Source: an uncultured Bacteroides sp.
GTDB lineage: Bacteria; Bacteroidota; Bacteroidia; Bacteroidales; Bacteroidaceae
DNA length: 64,000 bases
Direction: 5' to 3'
Assembly: GCA_947173895.1 (NCBI GenBank)
Contig: CAMWGU010000002.1
Location: 1 to 64,000, forward strand
In this document: positions 52,982 to 61,823 of the stretch, one piece after another
Position numbering within the stretch: the stretch's first letter is position 1
How the letters are laid out: each line of letters begins with the position of its first letter
Notes under the pieces: model-generated
Told to the model about the DNA's origin: nothing
The model's input: the letters and a program-made list of their open reading frames with translations, nothing else
Database searches by the model: none
Position numbers and translations under genes: made by a program

Positions 52982-53903
52982 TCTTTGTTTCCTCTTTTTG
53001 TCTGCGTAACCATTCTTCTTTTGTTCTTTTCCATCGCTTGTGGCTCCATAGCCAGCAGGAAGGATTTTCTTTTATCATTGTTTCCAGTTGGCGGGTGAAC
53101 GTATCTGTCAGTTCATAGTCGGGGATTTTTTTCACATCGTCGGCCAAAAGTCTGAACCGGCAGTGGTAATGCCCTCTTTTCACTCGTCTTATGTCTGCCA
53201 TATAGACGATAGCGTCTACCTGTTTGCCTATTTTCTCCGTTCCTATAAACACGGGGGTGTCTTGATGCAGGAATTCTGTCCAGTGGTGTATGCTGTTCCA
53301 TTTCGGACTTTGGTCCGAGATGAATCCGATGATTGTTGGCTGTTGGGCACGTTTCAGTTCGATGATGCGCCGCAAGGTCTCCTTCATGGCGATGCATTCT
53401 CCGCCAAACCGGTTGCGCAGGCGCAGGAACAGTTTGTCGAAGGCTTTGTTTCTTAGCGGGTGATAGATTTGTCCGCACAAGATGTGTTGGGGAATCCAGT
53501 AGGGCAATGAGGCTACCCATTCCCAGTTGCAATAGTGTCCCAGATAGACAAAGCAGAAGTTCTTGTTTTTTTTCTCCATCGTGTGGACCATTTCGTCCAC
53601 TCCTTCGAAAGTCATTCTTCGGACCAGTTGTTTTTTAGATATGGAAAGAAGCTTCAGTGTCTCGAACAGGTAGTCGCAGAAAAAGGCGTAGAACTGTTTT
53701 TCTATGCGGATGATTTCCGAAAGTTCTTTTTCAGGGAAAGAACGAACTAGGTTATTGCGGATTACCTCGCGCCGATAGCGTATGACGTAGTACATAGGGA
53801 AGAAAAGCAGGTCGGAAATGCAATATAATGCCCGCAATGGTAGGAGCGATAGCAGATACCACAGAAAGAAAACGAGATTGTATGTCAGTTTTATTGCTCT
53901 CAT
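52968..53903 (-). CDS. Lipid A late acyltransferase, LpxL/HtrB-like
   Basis: A 311-residue membrane-anchored acyltransferase. An N-terminal helix (YNLVFFLWYLLSLLPLRALYC) is followed by the LPLAT core: FVYLGHYCNWEWVASL holds the catalytic histidine, IGFISDQSPKWN the second block, and VFIGTEKIGKQVDAIVYM the acyl-substrate block. The motif is HxxxxE where E. coli LpxL has HxxxxD, a substitution seen in some family members. It adds a secondary acyl chain to lipid A; Bacteroides lipid A is five-acyl, so one such enzyme is expected. First gene of the minus-strand LOS run; promoter at 53951-53981. Confidence 0.88.
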   Translation of the reverse strand: MRAIKLTYNLVFFLWYLLSLLPLRALYCISDLLFFPMYYVIRYRREVIRNNLVRSFPEKELSEIIRIEKQFYAFFCDYLFETLKLLSISKKQLVRRMTFEGVDEMVHTMEKKNKNFCFVYLGHYCNWEWVASLPYWIPQHILCGQIYHPLRNKAFDKLFLRLRNRFGGECIAMKETLRRIIELKRAQQPTIIGFISDQSPKWNSIHHWTEFLHQDTPVFIGTEKIGKQVDAIVYMADIRRVKRGHYHCRFRLLADDVKKIPDYELTDTFTRQLETMIKENPSCWLWSHKRWKRTKEEWLRRQKEETKNEKV

Positions 53904-53950
53904 TATATGAATATTGATAAAAAGGGCATATTCCTTATATTTTAAAAGGC

Positions 53951-53981
53951 AAATCTATGTAAAGTTTTCCATTCGGCCAAT
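53951..53981 (-). promoter_or_regulatory. Promoter of the minus-strand LOS operon
   Basis: TTGG (53981-53978), 19 bases, then TAGATTTG (53958-53951) on the minus strand; the start codon lies 48 bases on. It should drive lpxL-like, glf, GT2-like, kinase and GT2 genes. Confidence 0.65.
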
Positions 53982-54186
53982 TATTACCGGAGAAAAGATA
54001 GTTCCCGGCTGATTATTCCGTTACCTGCGGAGCCGATGGGATGCCGGACGGGTAAGTGTGCAAGCGATGGGAACGGTCTTTGTGATTATCGTGCCGAAAT
54101 GCCGGTCATGCCATGATTATTCCCAATCCGATGAGTCATTATTCGGCAAAAGTACCTACCTTTGCTCCCAAGCAAGTTTTGGAAAG

Positions 54187-55206
54187 ATGAAAATAGTTGT
54201 AGACAATAAGATACCCTATATCCGGGAAGCAGTCGGGCAGATAGCCGATGAAGTGGTGTATTTGCCCGGTAATAGCTTTACTGCCGGGGATGTGCGGGAT
54301 GCTGACGCGCTGGTGATTCGCACCCGTACCCGCTGCGACCGCGAGTTGCTGGAAGGAAGCAGGGTGAAGTTCATTGCCACGGCCACTATCGGTTTCGACC
54401 ATATTGATGTGGATTATTGCCGCGAGGCGGGTATCGCGTGGCAAAACTGCCCCGGCTGCAATTCCGGCAGTGTGGAGCAATACCTGCGCTCGGTGTTGCT
54501 GCTGCTGAAACGGCGGAAAGGGCTGAAGCTGGAAGATGCCTGTCTGGGCATTGTGGGGGCCGGGCATGTGGGAAGCCGCATTCATCAGATGGCCCGTTCG
54601 TTGGGCATGCGGGTGCTGCTGAACGATCCTCCGCGTGCCGACCGGGGAGAGGAAGGCTTTGTCGACCTGTCCGTACTGTCGCGTCAGTGTGACGTGATTA
54701 CGTTCCATACTCCGCTGAACAGGACCGGACGATATAACACGTTTCATCTGGCAGATACGGAATTCTTTGCCGGTTTGCAGCGCATGCCGTTTATTGTCAA
54801 CACTTCCCGTGGAGAAGTAGTCGACACTGCGGCCCTGCTTGATGCATTGGACAAGGGCATGGTCGGCGATGCGATTATCGACACATGGGAGAATGAACCG
54901 GATATTCATCGCGAATTGTTGCAGAGGGTGTTTTTAGGAACGCCTCATATCGCCGGTTATTCGGCCGACGGCAAGTCGAACGCCACCCGGATGGCGCTGG
55001 AAGCGATTTGCGACTTTTTCCATATACAGGCCGATTTTGAGATTGTGCCGCCCGATTTGCCTTATGCGGTTTATGCTTCCGATCCCGAAGAAGCCTTCCT
55101 TCAGGTGTACGACCCGACTCGCGACAGCGATGCGTTGAAACAGCATCCCGAAGCGTTCGAACAGTTGCGGGGAGATTATCCGTTGAGGCGCGAAATAGCT
55201 TTCTGA
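54187..55206 (+). CDS. pdxB: Erythronate-4-phosphate dehydrogenase
   Basis: A 339-residue D-2-hydroxyacid dehydrogenase of pyridoxal-phosphate synthesis (DXP-dependent route). MKIVVDNKIPYIREAVGQIADEV is the PdxB start; CPGCNSGSVEQYLRSVLL, the NAD loop LGIVGAGHVGSRIHQMA, catalytic arginine in FIVNTSRGEVVDTAAL and DTWENEPDI follow, and PHIAGYSADGKSN carries the catalytic histidine. The C-terminal dimer domain is retained. A TACCTTTG -7 element (54157-54164) sits 22 bases upstream, favouring the ATG at 54187 over a longer frame. Confidence 0.95.
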   Translation: MKIVVDNKIPYIREAVGQIADEVVYLPGNSFTAGDVRDADALVIRTRTRCDRELLEGSRVKFIATATIGFDHIDVDYCREAGIAWQNCPGCNSGSVEQYLRSVLLLLKRRKGLKLEDACLGIVGAGHVGSRIHQMARSLGMRVLLNDPPRADRGEEGFVDLSVLSRQCDVITFHTPLNRTGRYNTFHLADTEFFAGLQRMPFIVNTSRGEVVDTAALLDALDKGMVGDAIIDTWENEPDIHRELLQRVFLGTPHIAGYSADGKSNATRMALEAICDFFHIQADFEIVPPDLPYAVYASDPEEAFLQVYDPTRDSDALKQHPEAFEQLRGDYPLRREIAF

Positions 55207-55313
55207 ACACGCTTTGTTCCTCTACCTCCTTGGTATATCGTACATTGGGACCGGCCTTGCAGAGTGTCGGGCCCCGGCGCCCGACCAAGCCTTTGCGTGC
55301 CGATGTGTAAGCC

Positions 55314-55348
55314 CTTGAAGGCGGCAGTAGAAGGAAACCGCCTTCAAG
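55314..55348. terminator. Hairpin between convergent pdxB and purN
   Basis: CTTGAAGGCGG pairs with CCGCCTTCAAG, 11 base pairs, 13-base loop, about 108 bases after pdxB. A second GC-rich inverted repeat, GTCGGG...CCCGAC, is at 55267-55286. No clear U-run. The 268-base gap is GC-rich compared with other gaps and has no convincing gene. Confidence 0.5.
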
Positions 55349-55474
55349 AGCTTAGGTTACGGCAGGAAACGGGCTGTATGACAGTGAACAGGAACATGAC
55401 TTCTCCGATGCCGGCACCGGCCGGTCGGCCGATGTCGGTTTGGCGGCTTGGCTTGTTCGGTTCGTCAAAGCAGC

Positions 55475-56077
55475 TCATCCGGCCGAAGTGGCCGATATGT
55501 GTGGAGCAGGGCCGCCATCCGACAGGACTTTTTCAATCACCCGGGGGAAATGCTCGTATTCCAGCTGATGCACCTTTGCGGCCAGTGTCTGCGGTGTGTC
55601 GTGGGGCAGCACGGGGCAAGCGGCTTGAAACAGGATACCCCCTTCGTCGTAGCGTTCATTAATGTAGTGTATAGTGATGCCGCTCTCTTTCTCGCCGGCG
55701 GCCAGCACAGCTTCGTGTACCCGTGTGCCATACATTCCTTTGCCACCGAACCGGGGAAGAAGTGAAGGATGAATATTTACTATTTTATTCGGATAATCAT
55801 GCAGAATGTCGTCGGGCACCTTTAAAAGGAACCCCGCCAGTACGATAAAGCCGATGTGATGTCGGCGAAGAGCCTCGAGCGCCAAGCCGGAGGTAAATCC
55901 TTGCGGTGTGATGACGACCGACGGAACCCCCAGTCTTTCAGCCCGCTTTAGCACGCCAGCTTGTGTTTTATTGGCGATGACCAACGCTATTTCCGCGGTT
56001 CTTTTCTCTGCAAAATACCGGATAATTCTTTCGGCGTTTGTTCCTTCTCCTGAGGCCAGGATTGCTATTTTTTTCAT
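55475..56077 (-). CDS. purN: Phosphoribosylglycinamide formyltransferase
   Basis: This 200-residue enzyme transfers formyl from 10-formyl-THF to GAR, step three of purine synthesis. MKKIAILASGEGTNAERIIRYF is the phosphate site, FIVLAGFLLKVPDDILHDYPNKIVNIHPSLLPRFGGKGMYG holds the catalytic Asn-His pair (in NIHPSLLP), and HYINERYDEGGILFQA the catalytic aspartate. The ATG at 56077 is chosen by family length over an upstream in-frame codon. Divergent from acpP; the 153-base gap includes a good acpP promoter. Confidence 0.95.
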   Translation of the reverse strand: MKKIAILASGEGTNAERIIRYFAEKRTAEIALVIANKTQAGVLKRAERLGVPSVVITPQGFTSGLALEALRRHHIGFIVLAGFLLKVPDDILHDYPNKIVNIHPSLLPRFGGKGMYGTRVHEAVLAAGEKESGITIHYINERYDEGGILFQAACPVLPHDTPQTLAAKVHQLEYEHFPRVIEKVLSDGGPAPHISATSAG

Positions 56078-56146
56078 AATAACGCGTATATTTGGTGCAC
56101 ATAAAACAAAAAAATGTGCAAAATTTTGCATTTATTTGCCCGAATA

Positions 56147-56178
56147 TTTGCTCAGGCCAAGAAATATTTATTCCTTTG
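56147..56178 (+). promoter_or_regulatory. Promoter of the acpP-fabF-rnc operon
   Basis: TTTG (56147-56150), 20 bases, then TTCCTTTG (56171-56178), one base off TAnnTTTG. An A/T-rich leader of about 45 bases follows to the acpP ATG. Confidence 0.6.
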
Positions 56179-56230
56179 CAACCGCAAAGAAAATAAAATA
56201 ATTCAATTTATTAACTAAAAAATTAAAGTT

Positions 56231-56467
56231 ATGTCTGAAATTGCATCAAGAGTAAAAGCAATCATTGTTGATAAATTAGGTGTAGAAGAATCAGAAGTTA
56301 CAACAGAAGCAAGCTTCACTAACGATCTGGGAGCCGATTCACTGGATACTGTAGAGCTGATTATGGAATTCGAAAAAGAATTCGGTATCTCTATCCCCGA
56401 TGATCAAGCTGAGAAAATTGGAACAGTAGGCGATGCCGTTTCTTATATCGAAGCTAACGCTAAGTAA
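56231..56467 (+). CDS. acpP: Acyl carrier protein
   Basis: A 78-residue carrier of fatty-acid intermediates. The phosphopantetheine serine lies in [14 protein letters not shown], inside the usual four-helix acidic fold; [28 protein letters not shown] completes it. It is the first gene of acpP-fabF-rnc, 18 bases before fabF. An A-rich stretch rather than a Shine-Dalgarno sequence precedes the ATG, as is usual for strongly translated Bacteroides genes. Confidence 0.98.
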   Translation: MSEIASRVKAIIVDKLGVEESEVTTEASFTNDLGADSLDTVELIMEFEKEFGISIPDDQAEKIGTVGDAVSYIEANAK

Positions 56468-56485
56468 TTATCCCTATTTTATAAT

Positions 56486-57751
56486 ATGGAATTAAAAAGA
56501 GTAGTAGTAACAGGTCTTGGTGCTCTTACTCCGGTGGGTAACAATGTTGCAGAAACATGGGAAAGCCTGGTGAAGGGAGTAAGCGGAGCAGGACCTATTA
56601 CTCATTTCGATGCGTCTAAATTTAAGACCCAGTTTGCATGTGAGGTGAAAGGCTTCAACGGAGCCGATTTCATCGACCGCAAGGAGGTGCGCAAGATGGA
56701 TTTGTATACACAGTATGCCATCGTAGCAGCCAAAGAGGCGATTGCAGACTCGGCGATGGACCTCGAAAAAGAAGATTTGAATAAGATCGGTGTAATCTAC
56801 GGAGTTGGTATCGGCGGTATTCATACCTTTGAGGATGAAGTGTTGGGCTATGCTCAGATAAAAGATACCATCGGACCCAAGTTCAGTCCGTTTTTTATTC
56901 CGAAAATGATAGCTGATATTGCAGCGGGACAAATTTCCATCATGTATGGATTCCATGGTCCTAACTTTACAACAACCTCTGCATGTGCATCTTCGTCCAA
57001 TGCCATTGCCGATGCGTTTAACTATATCCGTTTGGGTAAAGCGAACGTCATTGTGACCGGTGGTGCCGAAGCTGCTATCTTCCCGGCCGGTGTAGGCGGA
57101 TTCAATGCCATGCATGCTTTGTCTACCCGCAATGATGATCCGCAACGTGCGTCACGCCCGTTCAGCGCAAGTCGCGACGGTTTCGTCATGGGAGAAGGAG
57201 CAGGCTGTCTGATTTTGGAGGAACTGGAACATGCCAAGGCGCGCGGAGCCAAAATTTATGCCGAGTTGGCCGGTGTAGGTGCATCTGCCGATGCTTATCA
57301 CCTGACAGCTTCTCATCCGGAAGGGTTGGGAGCGAAACTGGTCATGCTGAATGCGCTGGAGGATGCGGAACTGAAGCCGGAAGATATTGACTATATCAAT
57401 GTACATGGTACCTCTACTCCGGTGGGTGATGTCTCAGAGGCAAAAGCCATCAAGGAAGTGTTTGGTGACCATGCTTATAAGTTGAATATCAGTTCTACTA
57501 AGTCTATGACAGGCCACTTGTTGGGAGCTGCCGGTGCAGTAGAAGCCATTGCCAGTGTGCTGGCGGTGAAGAATGATATTGTTCCACCTACTATCAATCA
57601 CGAAGAAGGAGATAACGATGAGAATGTCGATTATGATTTGAACTTTACGTTCAACGTGGCTCAAAAGCGTACCGTAAATGCCGCATTGAGCAACACCTTC
57701 GGTTTTGGTGGGCATAACGCATGTGTAATCGTTAAAAAATATGCTGAATAA
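56486..57751 (+). CDS. fabF: Beta-ketoacyl-ACP synthase II
   Basis: A 421-residue condensing enzyme that elongates acyl-ACP with malonyl-ACP. MELKRVVVTGLGALTPVGNNV is the FabF start; the nucleophile cysteine is in TTSACASSSNAIADAF, the two histidines in NVHGTSTPVGD and TGHLLGAAGAVEAI, and the tail GFGGHNACVIVKKY is typical. Normal length. It is two bases upstream of rnc. Confidence 0.97.
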   Translation: MELKRVVVTGLGALTPVGNNVAETWESLVKGVSGAGPITHFDASKFKTQFACEVKGFNGADFIDRKEVRKMDLYTQYAIVAAKEAIADSAMDLEKEDLNKIGVIYGVGIGGIHTFEDEVLGYAQIKDTIGPKFSPFFIPKMIADIAAGQISIMYGFHGPNFTTTSACASSSNAIADAFNYIRLGKANVIVTGGAEAAIFPAGVGGFNAMHALSTRNDDPQRASRPFSASRDGFVMGEGAGCLILEELEHAKARGAKIYAELAGVGASADAYHLTASHPEGLGAKLVMLNALEDAELKPEDIDYINVHGTSTPVGDVSEAKAIKEVFGDHAYKLNISSTKSMTGHLLGAAGAVEAIASVLAVKNDIVPPTINHEEGDNDENVDYDLNFTFNVAQKRTVNAALSNTFGFGGHNACVIVKKYAE

Positions 57752-57753
57752 TC

Positions 57754-58665
57754 GTGTTTAGCAATATCAAAGATAGGATAAGGCTTCTTTTTCGCAAGGA
57801 TAAGGAGTCTTATCTTCGTTTTTATAGGATGCTTGGTTTCTATCCTAGAGACATCAGCGTCTATGAACAGGCTTTGCTTCACAAATCCTTATCGGTGAAG
57901 TCTGACAAGGGGCGCTTGCTTAATAACGAGCGTCTGGAATTCTTGGGAGATGCCATTTTGGATGCTGTGGTGGCGGATATTGTCTATAAGAAGTTTGAGG
58001 GGAAACGTGAAGGTTTCTTGACGAATACGCGTTCGAAGATCGTGCAGCGCGAAACACTGAACCGGGTGGCTGTAGAGATAGGGCTGGATAAGCTGATCAA
58101 GTATACTGCTCGCCAGTCTTCCCACAACAGTTATATGTGTGGCAACGCTTTTGAGGCGCTGGTCGGAGCCATTTATTTGGACAGGGGGTATCGTGCCTGC
58201 AAGTATTTTATGGAACATCGTATCATCGGCCCTTATTTGGATTTGGAGAAGATTTCGCGCAAGGAGGTGAACTTCAAGTCAAAGTTGATAGAATGGAGCC
58301 AGAAGAACCGTTTCGAGGTTGCTTTTGAGCTGGTTACTCAGTCGCACGACCAGGAGTATAGTCCTACTTTCGAGAGTGAAGTCCTGGTGGAAGGTATCTC
58401 GGGAGGAAGAGGAACCGGTTATTCCAAGAAGGAGTCGCAGCAAATGGCTGCGCGTGTAACTTTGGGTAAAATCAAGAAGAAATCCGAATTTCTAGAGCGT
58501 ATTTTGGCGGCTAAGGCTGCTCGTGAACAAGTAGCGGAAGAGGTCTTGCCTTCAAACAACCGAGAAGTGCCTGTTGTTGTCTTGCAGGAGGAAATCTCAA
58601 AGTCGGAACTGCACGAGCGGATTATCAGCGAGGCGGAGGAAGCTGCCTTTAGCGGAACTGTTTAG
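57754..58665 (+). CDS. rnc: Ribonuclease III
   Basis: A 303-residue double-strand-specific endonuclease for rRNA and mRNA processing. The catalytic signature NERLEFLGDAILDAVVADIVYKKF and the second acidic site GNAFEALVGAIYLDRG are intact, followed by a dsRNA-binding domain (about 175-245). A C-terminal extension of about 50 residues, acidic and coiled-coil-like (EEVLPSNNREVPVVVLQEEISKSE), is longer than in E. coli. The start is a GTG two bases after the fabF stop, which gives the best spacing; no ATG in frame exists before the domain. Confidence 0.94.
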   Translation: MFSNIKDRIRLLFRKDKESYLRFYRMLGFYPRDISVYEQALLHKSLSVKSDKGRLLNNERLEFLGDAILDAVVADIVYKKFEGKREGFLTNTRSKIVQRETLNRVAVEIGLDKLIKYTARQSSHNSYMCGNAFEALVGAIYLDRGYRACKYFMEHRIIGPYLDLEKISRKEVNFKSKLIEWSQKNRFEVAFELVTQSHDQEYSPTFESEVLVEGISGGRGTGYSKKESQQMAARVTLGKIKKKSEFLERILAAKAAREQVAEEVLPSNNREVPVVVLQEEISKSELHERIISEAEEAAFSGTV

Positions 58666-58730
58666 TTTGGCACATGAAACTTTTTCAGCCATTTCTTTTT
58701 GAAGCCGTTTCTTTTTGATAGATATTTCCA

Positions 58731-58786
58731 GACGCGATGACCCGGATTAATGAAGAATCCGTATTTATCCGTGTCATTTCGCGTTG
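58731..58786. repeat. Hairpin with GTGTCATT core, copy 2 of 2
   Basis: GACGCGATGA and TCATTTCGCGTT are at the ends, with GGAT/ATCC inner pairing. The right half, ATCCGTGTCATTTCGCGTT, matches the family at 1911-1973. It lies between the convergent rnc and sulfatase genes and may terminate either. Confidence 0.5.
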
Positions 58787-58820
58787 TGGTGTGTCAGGCC
58801 GGTTGCTGGCACTTGTTTTT

Positions 58821-60374
58821 TTAGATCTCGTCTGGCCATGGACAGGGTTTTCCGGTGGCCTTGAATGTGGGGCGTTGTCCATCGGTAGCCCTCAGGTAGT
58901 TTCCCAGTTCTTTTGAAAGTCGTTTCACAATATCGGGGTGTCTTTCGGCTACATTGTTCTTTTCGCTGATATCTTCAGGGATGTTGAACAGTTCTTTTTT
59001 GCCGGTGTCATAATAGTAAATCAGTTTCCATTCGTCTTTTCGGATGGCACAGTTCAGGTTGATACCTGGTCCGTCGTTGCCCCATATATTGGGGAAGTTC
59101 CACACCAGTGCTCGCCCTTTCGAAGGGTCTCCGGTTTCTTTCAAGAGTGGCATAAAACTGATTCCGTCTATGGGGCTGGCGGTTTTATATTTCTGTATGC
59201 CTGCCATTTCGAGCAGGGTAGGATAGAAATCTTCTATCATGATATAGCGGTCACAACGGGTGTCTGGCCTGACTACTCCCGGCCAGCTTACAATCATGGG
59301 CTCGCGTATTCCACCTTCGTACAGCGAGCCTTTGCCGCTGTTGAGCGGATAGTTTTGAGTGTGGATTTGTCCGTCGCGCCATCCGGGATCGGACGCCAGT
59401 CCGCCATTGTCGCTCATAAAGATGACAATTGTATTGTCGGCTTCGTCGTTTTTCTCCAGCCAGTCCATCAGGTCGCCCAGGCTTTTGTCCATTCCTTCTA
59501 TCAGTGAGGCATAGGCTGCTTCTTTGTCGCTTAGTCCTTTTCGGACGTATTTGGGAAAGAAGCGCATGTCTTTGTCTATAGGGATGTGGATGGCATAATG
59601 TGCCATGTATAAGTAGAAAGGTTGGTTGTACTTTTTGGCCTTGTCCAGTGCTTTGATGGCTTCGCGCGTTAGTGCTTCGGTGGCGAAGATACCGGTTCCC
59701 CAGTAATTTTCGAGTCCAGGGATAGACATCAGCGAGTAAGGCTTTCCGTCACGAGTGTGTCCGTAGTTTCGTTCGCTCAGGTAGGTGGCCAGTCCGCCGG
59801 CGGCATGGCCGGCAATATTCACTTCGAATCCCCAGTGCGTAGGGTTTTCTCCCGGAGTGTCGATGGAGCCGAAATGTGCTTTGCCGCAGTGGATGGTGTG
59901 ATAACCGTTTTGTCTGAGCAATTCGACGAAGGAAGTCCCGACAAAAGTGTTGGGTGTTCCTGTCACTTGGCTTACTCCATTGTAGTTCCAGTCGGGTGCT
60001 TCTATCGTGTCGCTAGGTCGGTCGGTGGTCTTGTTTTTTTCAAGCGTCCAGTTGGTTACCCGATGGCGTGTATTGTTGGCACCCGTTATCAGACTGCAAC
60101 GGGTGGCTGAGCTGATGTTGCAGGCATAGGCTTGTGTAAACATCATGCCTTTTTGGGCCAACCGTTCCATGTTGGGCGTTTCATAAGCCTCGTTGTAATG
60201 GGTCTTTTGTGTCCAGAAAGGCAATGATGTGTCCTGCCAACCCATATCGTCCACCATGAATAGGATGATGTTGGGCCGTTGTTCTGTTGCTTTCGCCGGC
60301 ATTTTCTCTTTTGCCTGTGCAGAGGCTCCTGCCAATGAGGCGAGAACGAAAGATAAAAGTGTGTTTTTATTCAT
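58821..60374 (-). CDS. Exported sulfatase (serine-type, arylsulfatase family S1)
   Basis: A 517-residue periplasmic sulfatase with signal peptide MNKNTLLSFVLASLAGASAQA. NIILFMVDDMGWQDTSLPFW supplies the calcium aspartates. The active-site motif is SSATRCSLITG, so the formylglycine would come from a serine converted by anSME; alanine stands where many sulfatases have proline. HCGKAHFG, AHYAIHIPIDKD and VIFMSDNGGLASDPGW are further active-site blocks. It removes sulfate from host or dietary glycans. It is directly downstream of an alpha-fucosidase gene (35-base gap), suggesting joint attack on sulfated, fucosylated mucin-type glycans. Confidence 0.92.
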   Translation of the reverse strand: MNKNTLLSFVLASLAGASAQAKEKMPAKATEQRPNIILFMVDDMGWQDTSLPFWTQKTHYNEAYETPNMERLAQKGMMFTQAYACNISSATRCSLITGANNTRHRVTNWTLEKNKTTDRPSDTIEAPDWNYNGVSQVTGTPNTFVGTSFVELLRQNGYHTIHCGKAHFGSIDTPGENPTHWGFEVNIAGHAAGGLATYLSERNYGHTRDGKPYSLMSIPGLENYWGTGIFATEALTREAIKALDKAKKYNQPFYLYMAHYAIHIPIDKDMRFFPKYVRKGLSDKEAAYASLIEGMDKSLGDLMDWLEKNDEADNTIVIFMSDNGGLASDPGWRDGQIHTQNYPLNSGKGSLYEGGIREPMIVSWPGVVRPDTRCDRYIMIEDFYPTLLEMAGIQKYKTASPIDGISFMPLLKETGDPSKGRALVWNFPNIWGNDGPGINLNCAIRKDEWKLIYYYDTGKKELFNIPEDISEKNNVAERHPDIVKRLSKELGNYLRATDGQRPTFKATGKPCPWPDEI

Positions 60375-60409
60375 ATTGGCTGGTTTAATGGATTATTTTT
60401 CTTGATTCT

Positions 60410-61795
60410 TTATTTGAGAGTTACGCCATAAGCACTGAAATTGATAATATCGGGTAAGGCGATGGACCGGGTTACGGTCAGGCGCAATGCAGTAGTTTCT
60501 ATCGGTTCAAAGCTCTCAATGCGTTTGTTTCCCACTGATTCTCCGGAACACATAGTTTGCCACTTTCCGTCGATCTTTGCTTCTATCTTGTATTGGCGTA
60601 TTCTTTCTCCTTTTGCAATGTCTTCTTGGATGATGCAATAATTAACTGGCTGTTTTTTATTCAGATTCAGTGTAAGGCTTTTCTTTTGGCCTTTGGTCTC
60701 GGCTAGTGGAGTGCCAAAACGGCGGTTTATTTCTTCTCCCCATTCTTTCAGACGTTGTTCGTCACCAGCTGGCAGTAACCCCTCAGGGTCGGGAGTAAGC
60801 CCTATGATAAGTGTGGCATTGCGTCCTACCGATTTTTCATACATATCCATCAATGTTGGCAAAGGATATATATTGTTTTCGTCATCGGGTTCCCAAAACC
60901 ATTCATGACGGCCATTGGCGCCACGTAAGGGGCTGTCTGCCATGGCAGGCACCCAATATTTGCCTTCGGGATCGCCTTGTTTTAATAATTCTATCTGCTT
61001 TTTTTGGCTTTCTACTTGTTTATGGTGTGAGCAAGGAACAGGAAAAGTGGACCAGCAGGGATATCCTACGGTTCCTGATTCGGATCCTCCCCAACGGAAA
61101 TCCGCACGGTCTATGTTGTGATAGAACAGGCAGTTTGGCTGATATTTGTTGACGATAGGTTCAACATCGGGACCATCTCCTCGTGGGTCATCTGCTCCGC
61201 CATCAAACCAGATCATGTATAAATCTCCGTATCGGGTGCAAAGCTCTTCTACCATTTTCTCGCAAAAGCGTTTATACCATGCTTGTCGGTTGGCTGCAAA
61301 TTCCCCATCGCCAGTTACCTTAAAATTGTGTATTCCCAAGAGTGAGTTCCAACGGATACCTACGTAGATGCCTGGCTGGATGCCATACTTGCGGCAAGAG
61401 TTGACAAAATCGCGGACTAGGTCTCCTTTTCCGTCACGCCATTTTATGGCTTTCAGGCAGTAAGGGTTTACGTCACTTTGCCATAACCCAAAGCCGGTTT
61501 CATGAGTGGCTGTAAGTACGGCGAATTTACATCCTGCTGCTTTAGCTGCTGCTATCCATTGATCAGTATTCAAATTCGTAGGATTGAAAATATTGTAATC
61601 TTCAATGGGGTTGAGCCGGTTATTACCCTGCCCGTAGCGGATGCCGTCAAAAACATGAAGGTCATAATGGAATACGGCTCCCATTTCTGCTTTGTGCCAT
61701 TTCAGTTGATGTGGTTTAGGGACAATGATTTCCGGTTGTGTAAAGCCTAATACATAATTCATCAGAAAGATGATGAAAATACAGAGTCTTTTCAT
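60410..61795 (-). CDS. GH29 alpha-L-fucosidase
   Basis: A 461-residue exported fucosidase with signal peptide MKRLCIFIIFLMNYVLGFTQ. The GH29 barrel includes MGAVFHYDLHVFDG, AVLTATHETGFGLWQSDVNPY and GIYVGIRWNSLLG. The nucleophile aspartate is in YMIWFDGGADDPRGDGPD. A C-terminal beta domain (from about 350) is discoidin-like and ends in INFSAYGVTLK. It releases fucose from glycans in the periplasm. The sulfatase gene follows 35 bases on and pfkA lies 28 bases upstream, so read-through from pfkA is possible. Confidence 0.9.
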   Translation of the reverse strand: MKRLCIFIIFLMNYVLGFTQPEIIVPKPHQLKWHKAEMGAVFHYDLHVFDGIRYGQGNNRLNPIEDYNIFNPTNLNTDQWIAAAKAAGCKFAVLTATHETGFGLWQSDVNPYCLKAIKWRDGKGDLVRDFVNSCRKYGIQPGIYVGIRWNSLLGIHNFKVTGDGEFAANRQAWYKRFCEKMVEELCTRYGDLYMIWFDGGADDPRGDGPDVEPIVNKYQPNCLFYHNIDRADFRWGGSESGTVGYPCWSTFPVPCSHHKQVESQKKQIELLKQGDPEGKYWVPAMADSPLRGANGRHEWFWEPDDENNIYPLPTLMDMYEKSVGRNATLIIGLTPDPEGLLPAGDEQRLKEWGEEINRRFGTPLAETKGQKKSLTLNLNKKQPVNYCIIQEDIAKGERIRQYKIEAKIDGKWQTMCSGESVGNKRIESFEPIETTALRLTVTRSIALPDIINFSAYGVTLK

Positions 61796-61823
61796 GAGTT
61801 ATAAATTTAAGAATATGTTTTTC

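Noticed and set aside
55264..55662. 132-codon plus-strand frame after pdxB
   Set aside because: It overlaps purN by about 190 bases and its composition (Pro, Arg, Gly) reflects GC-rich non-coding DNA and antisense reading.
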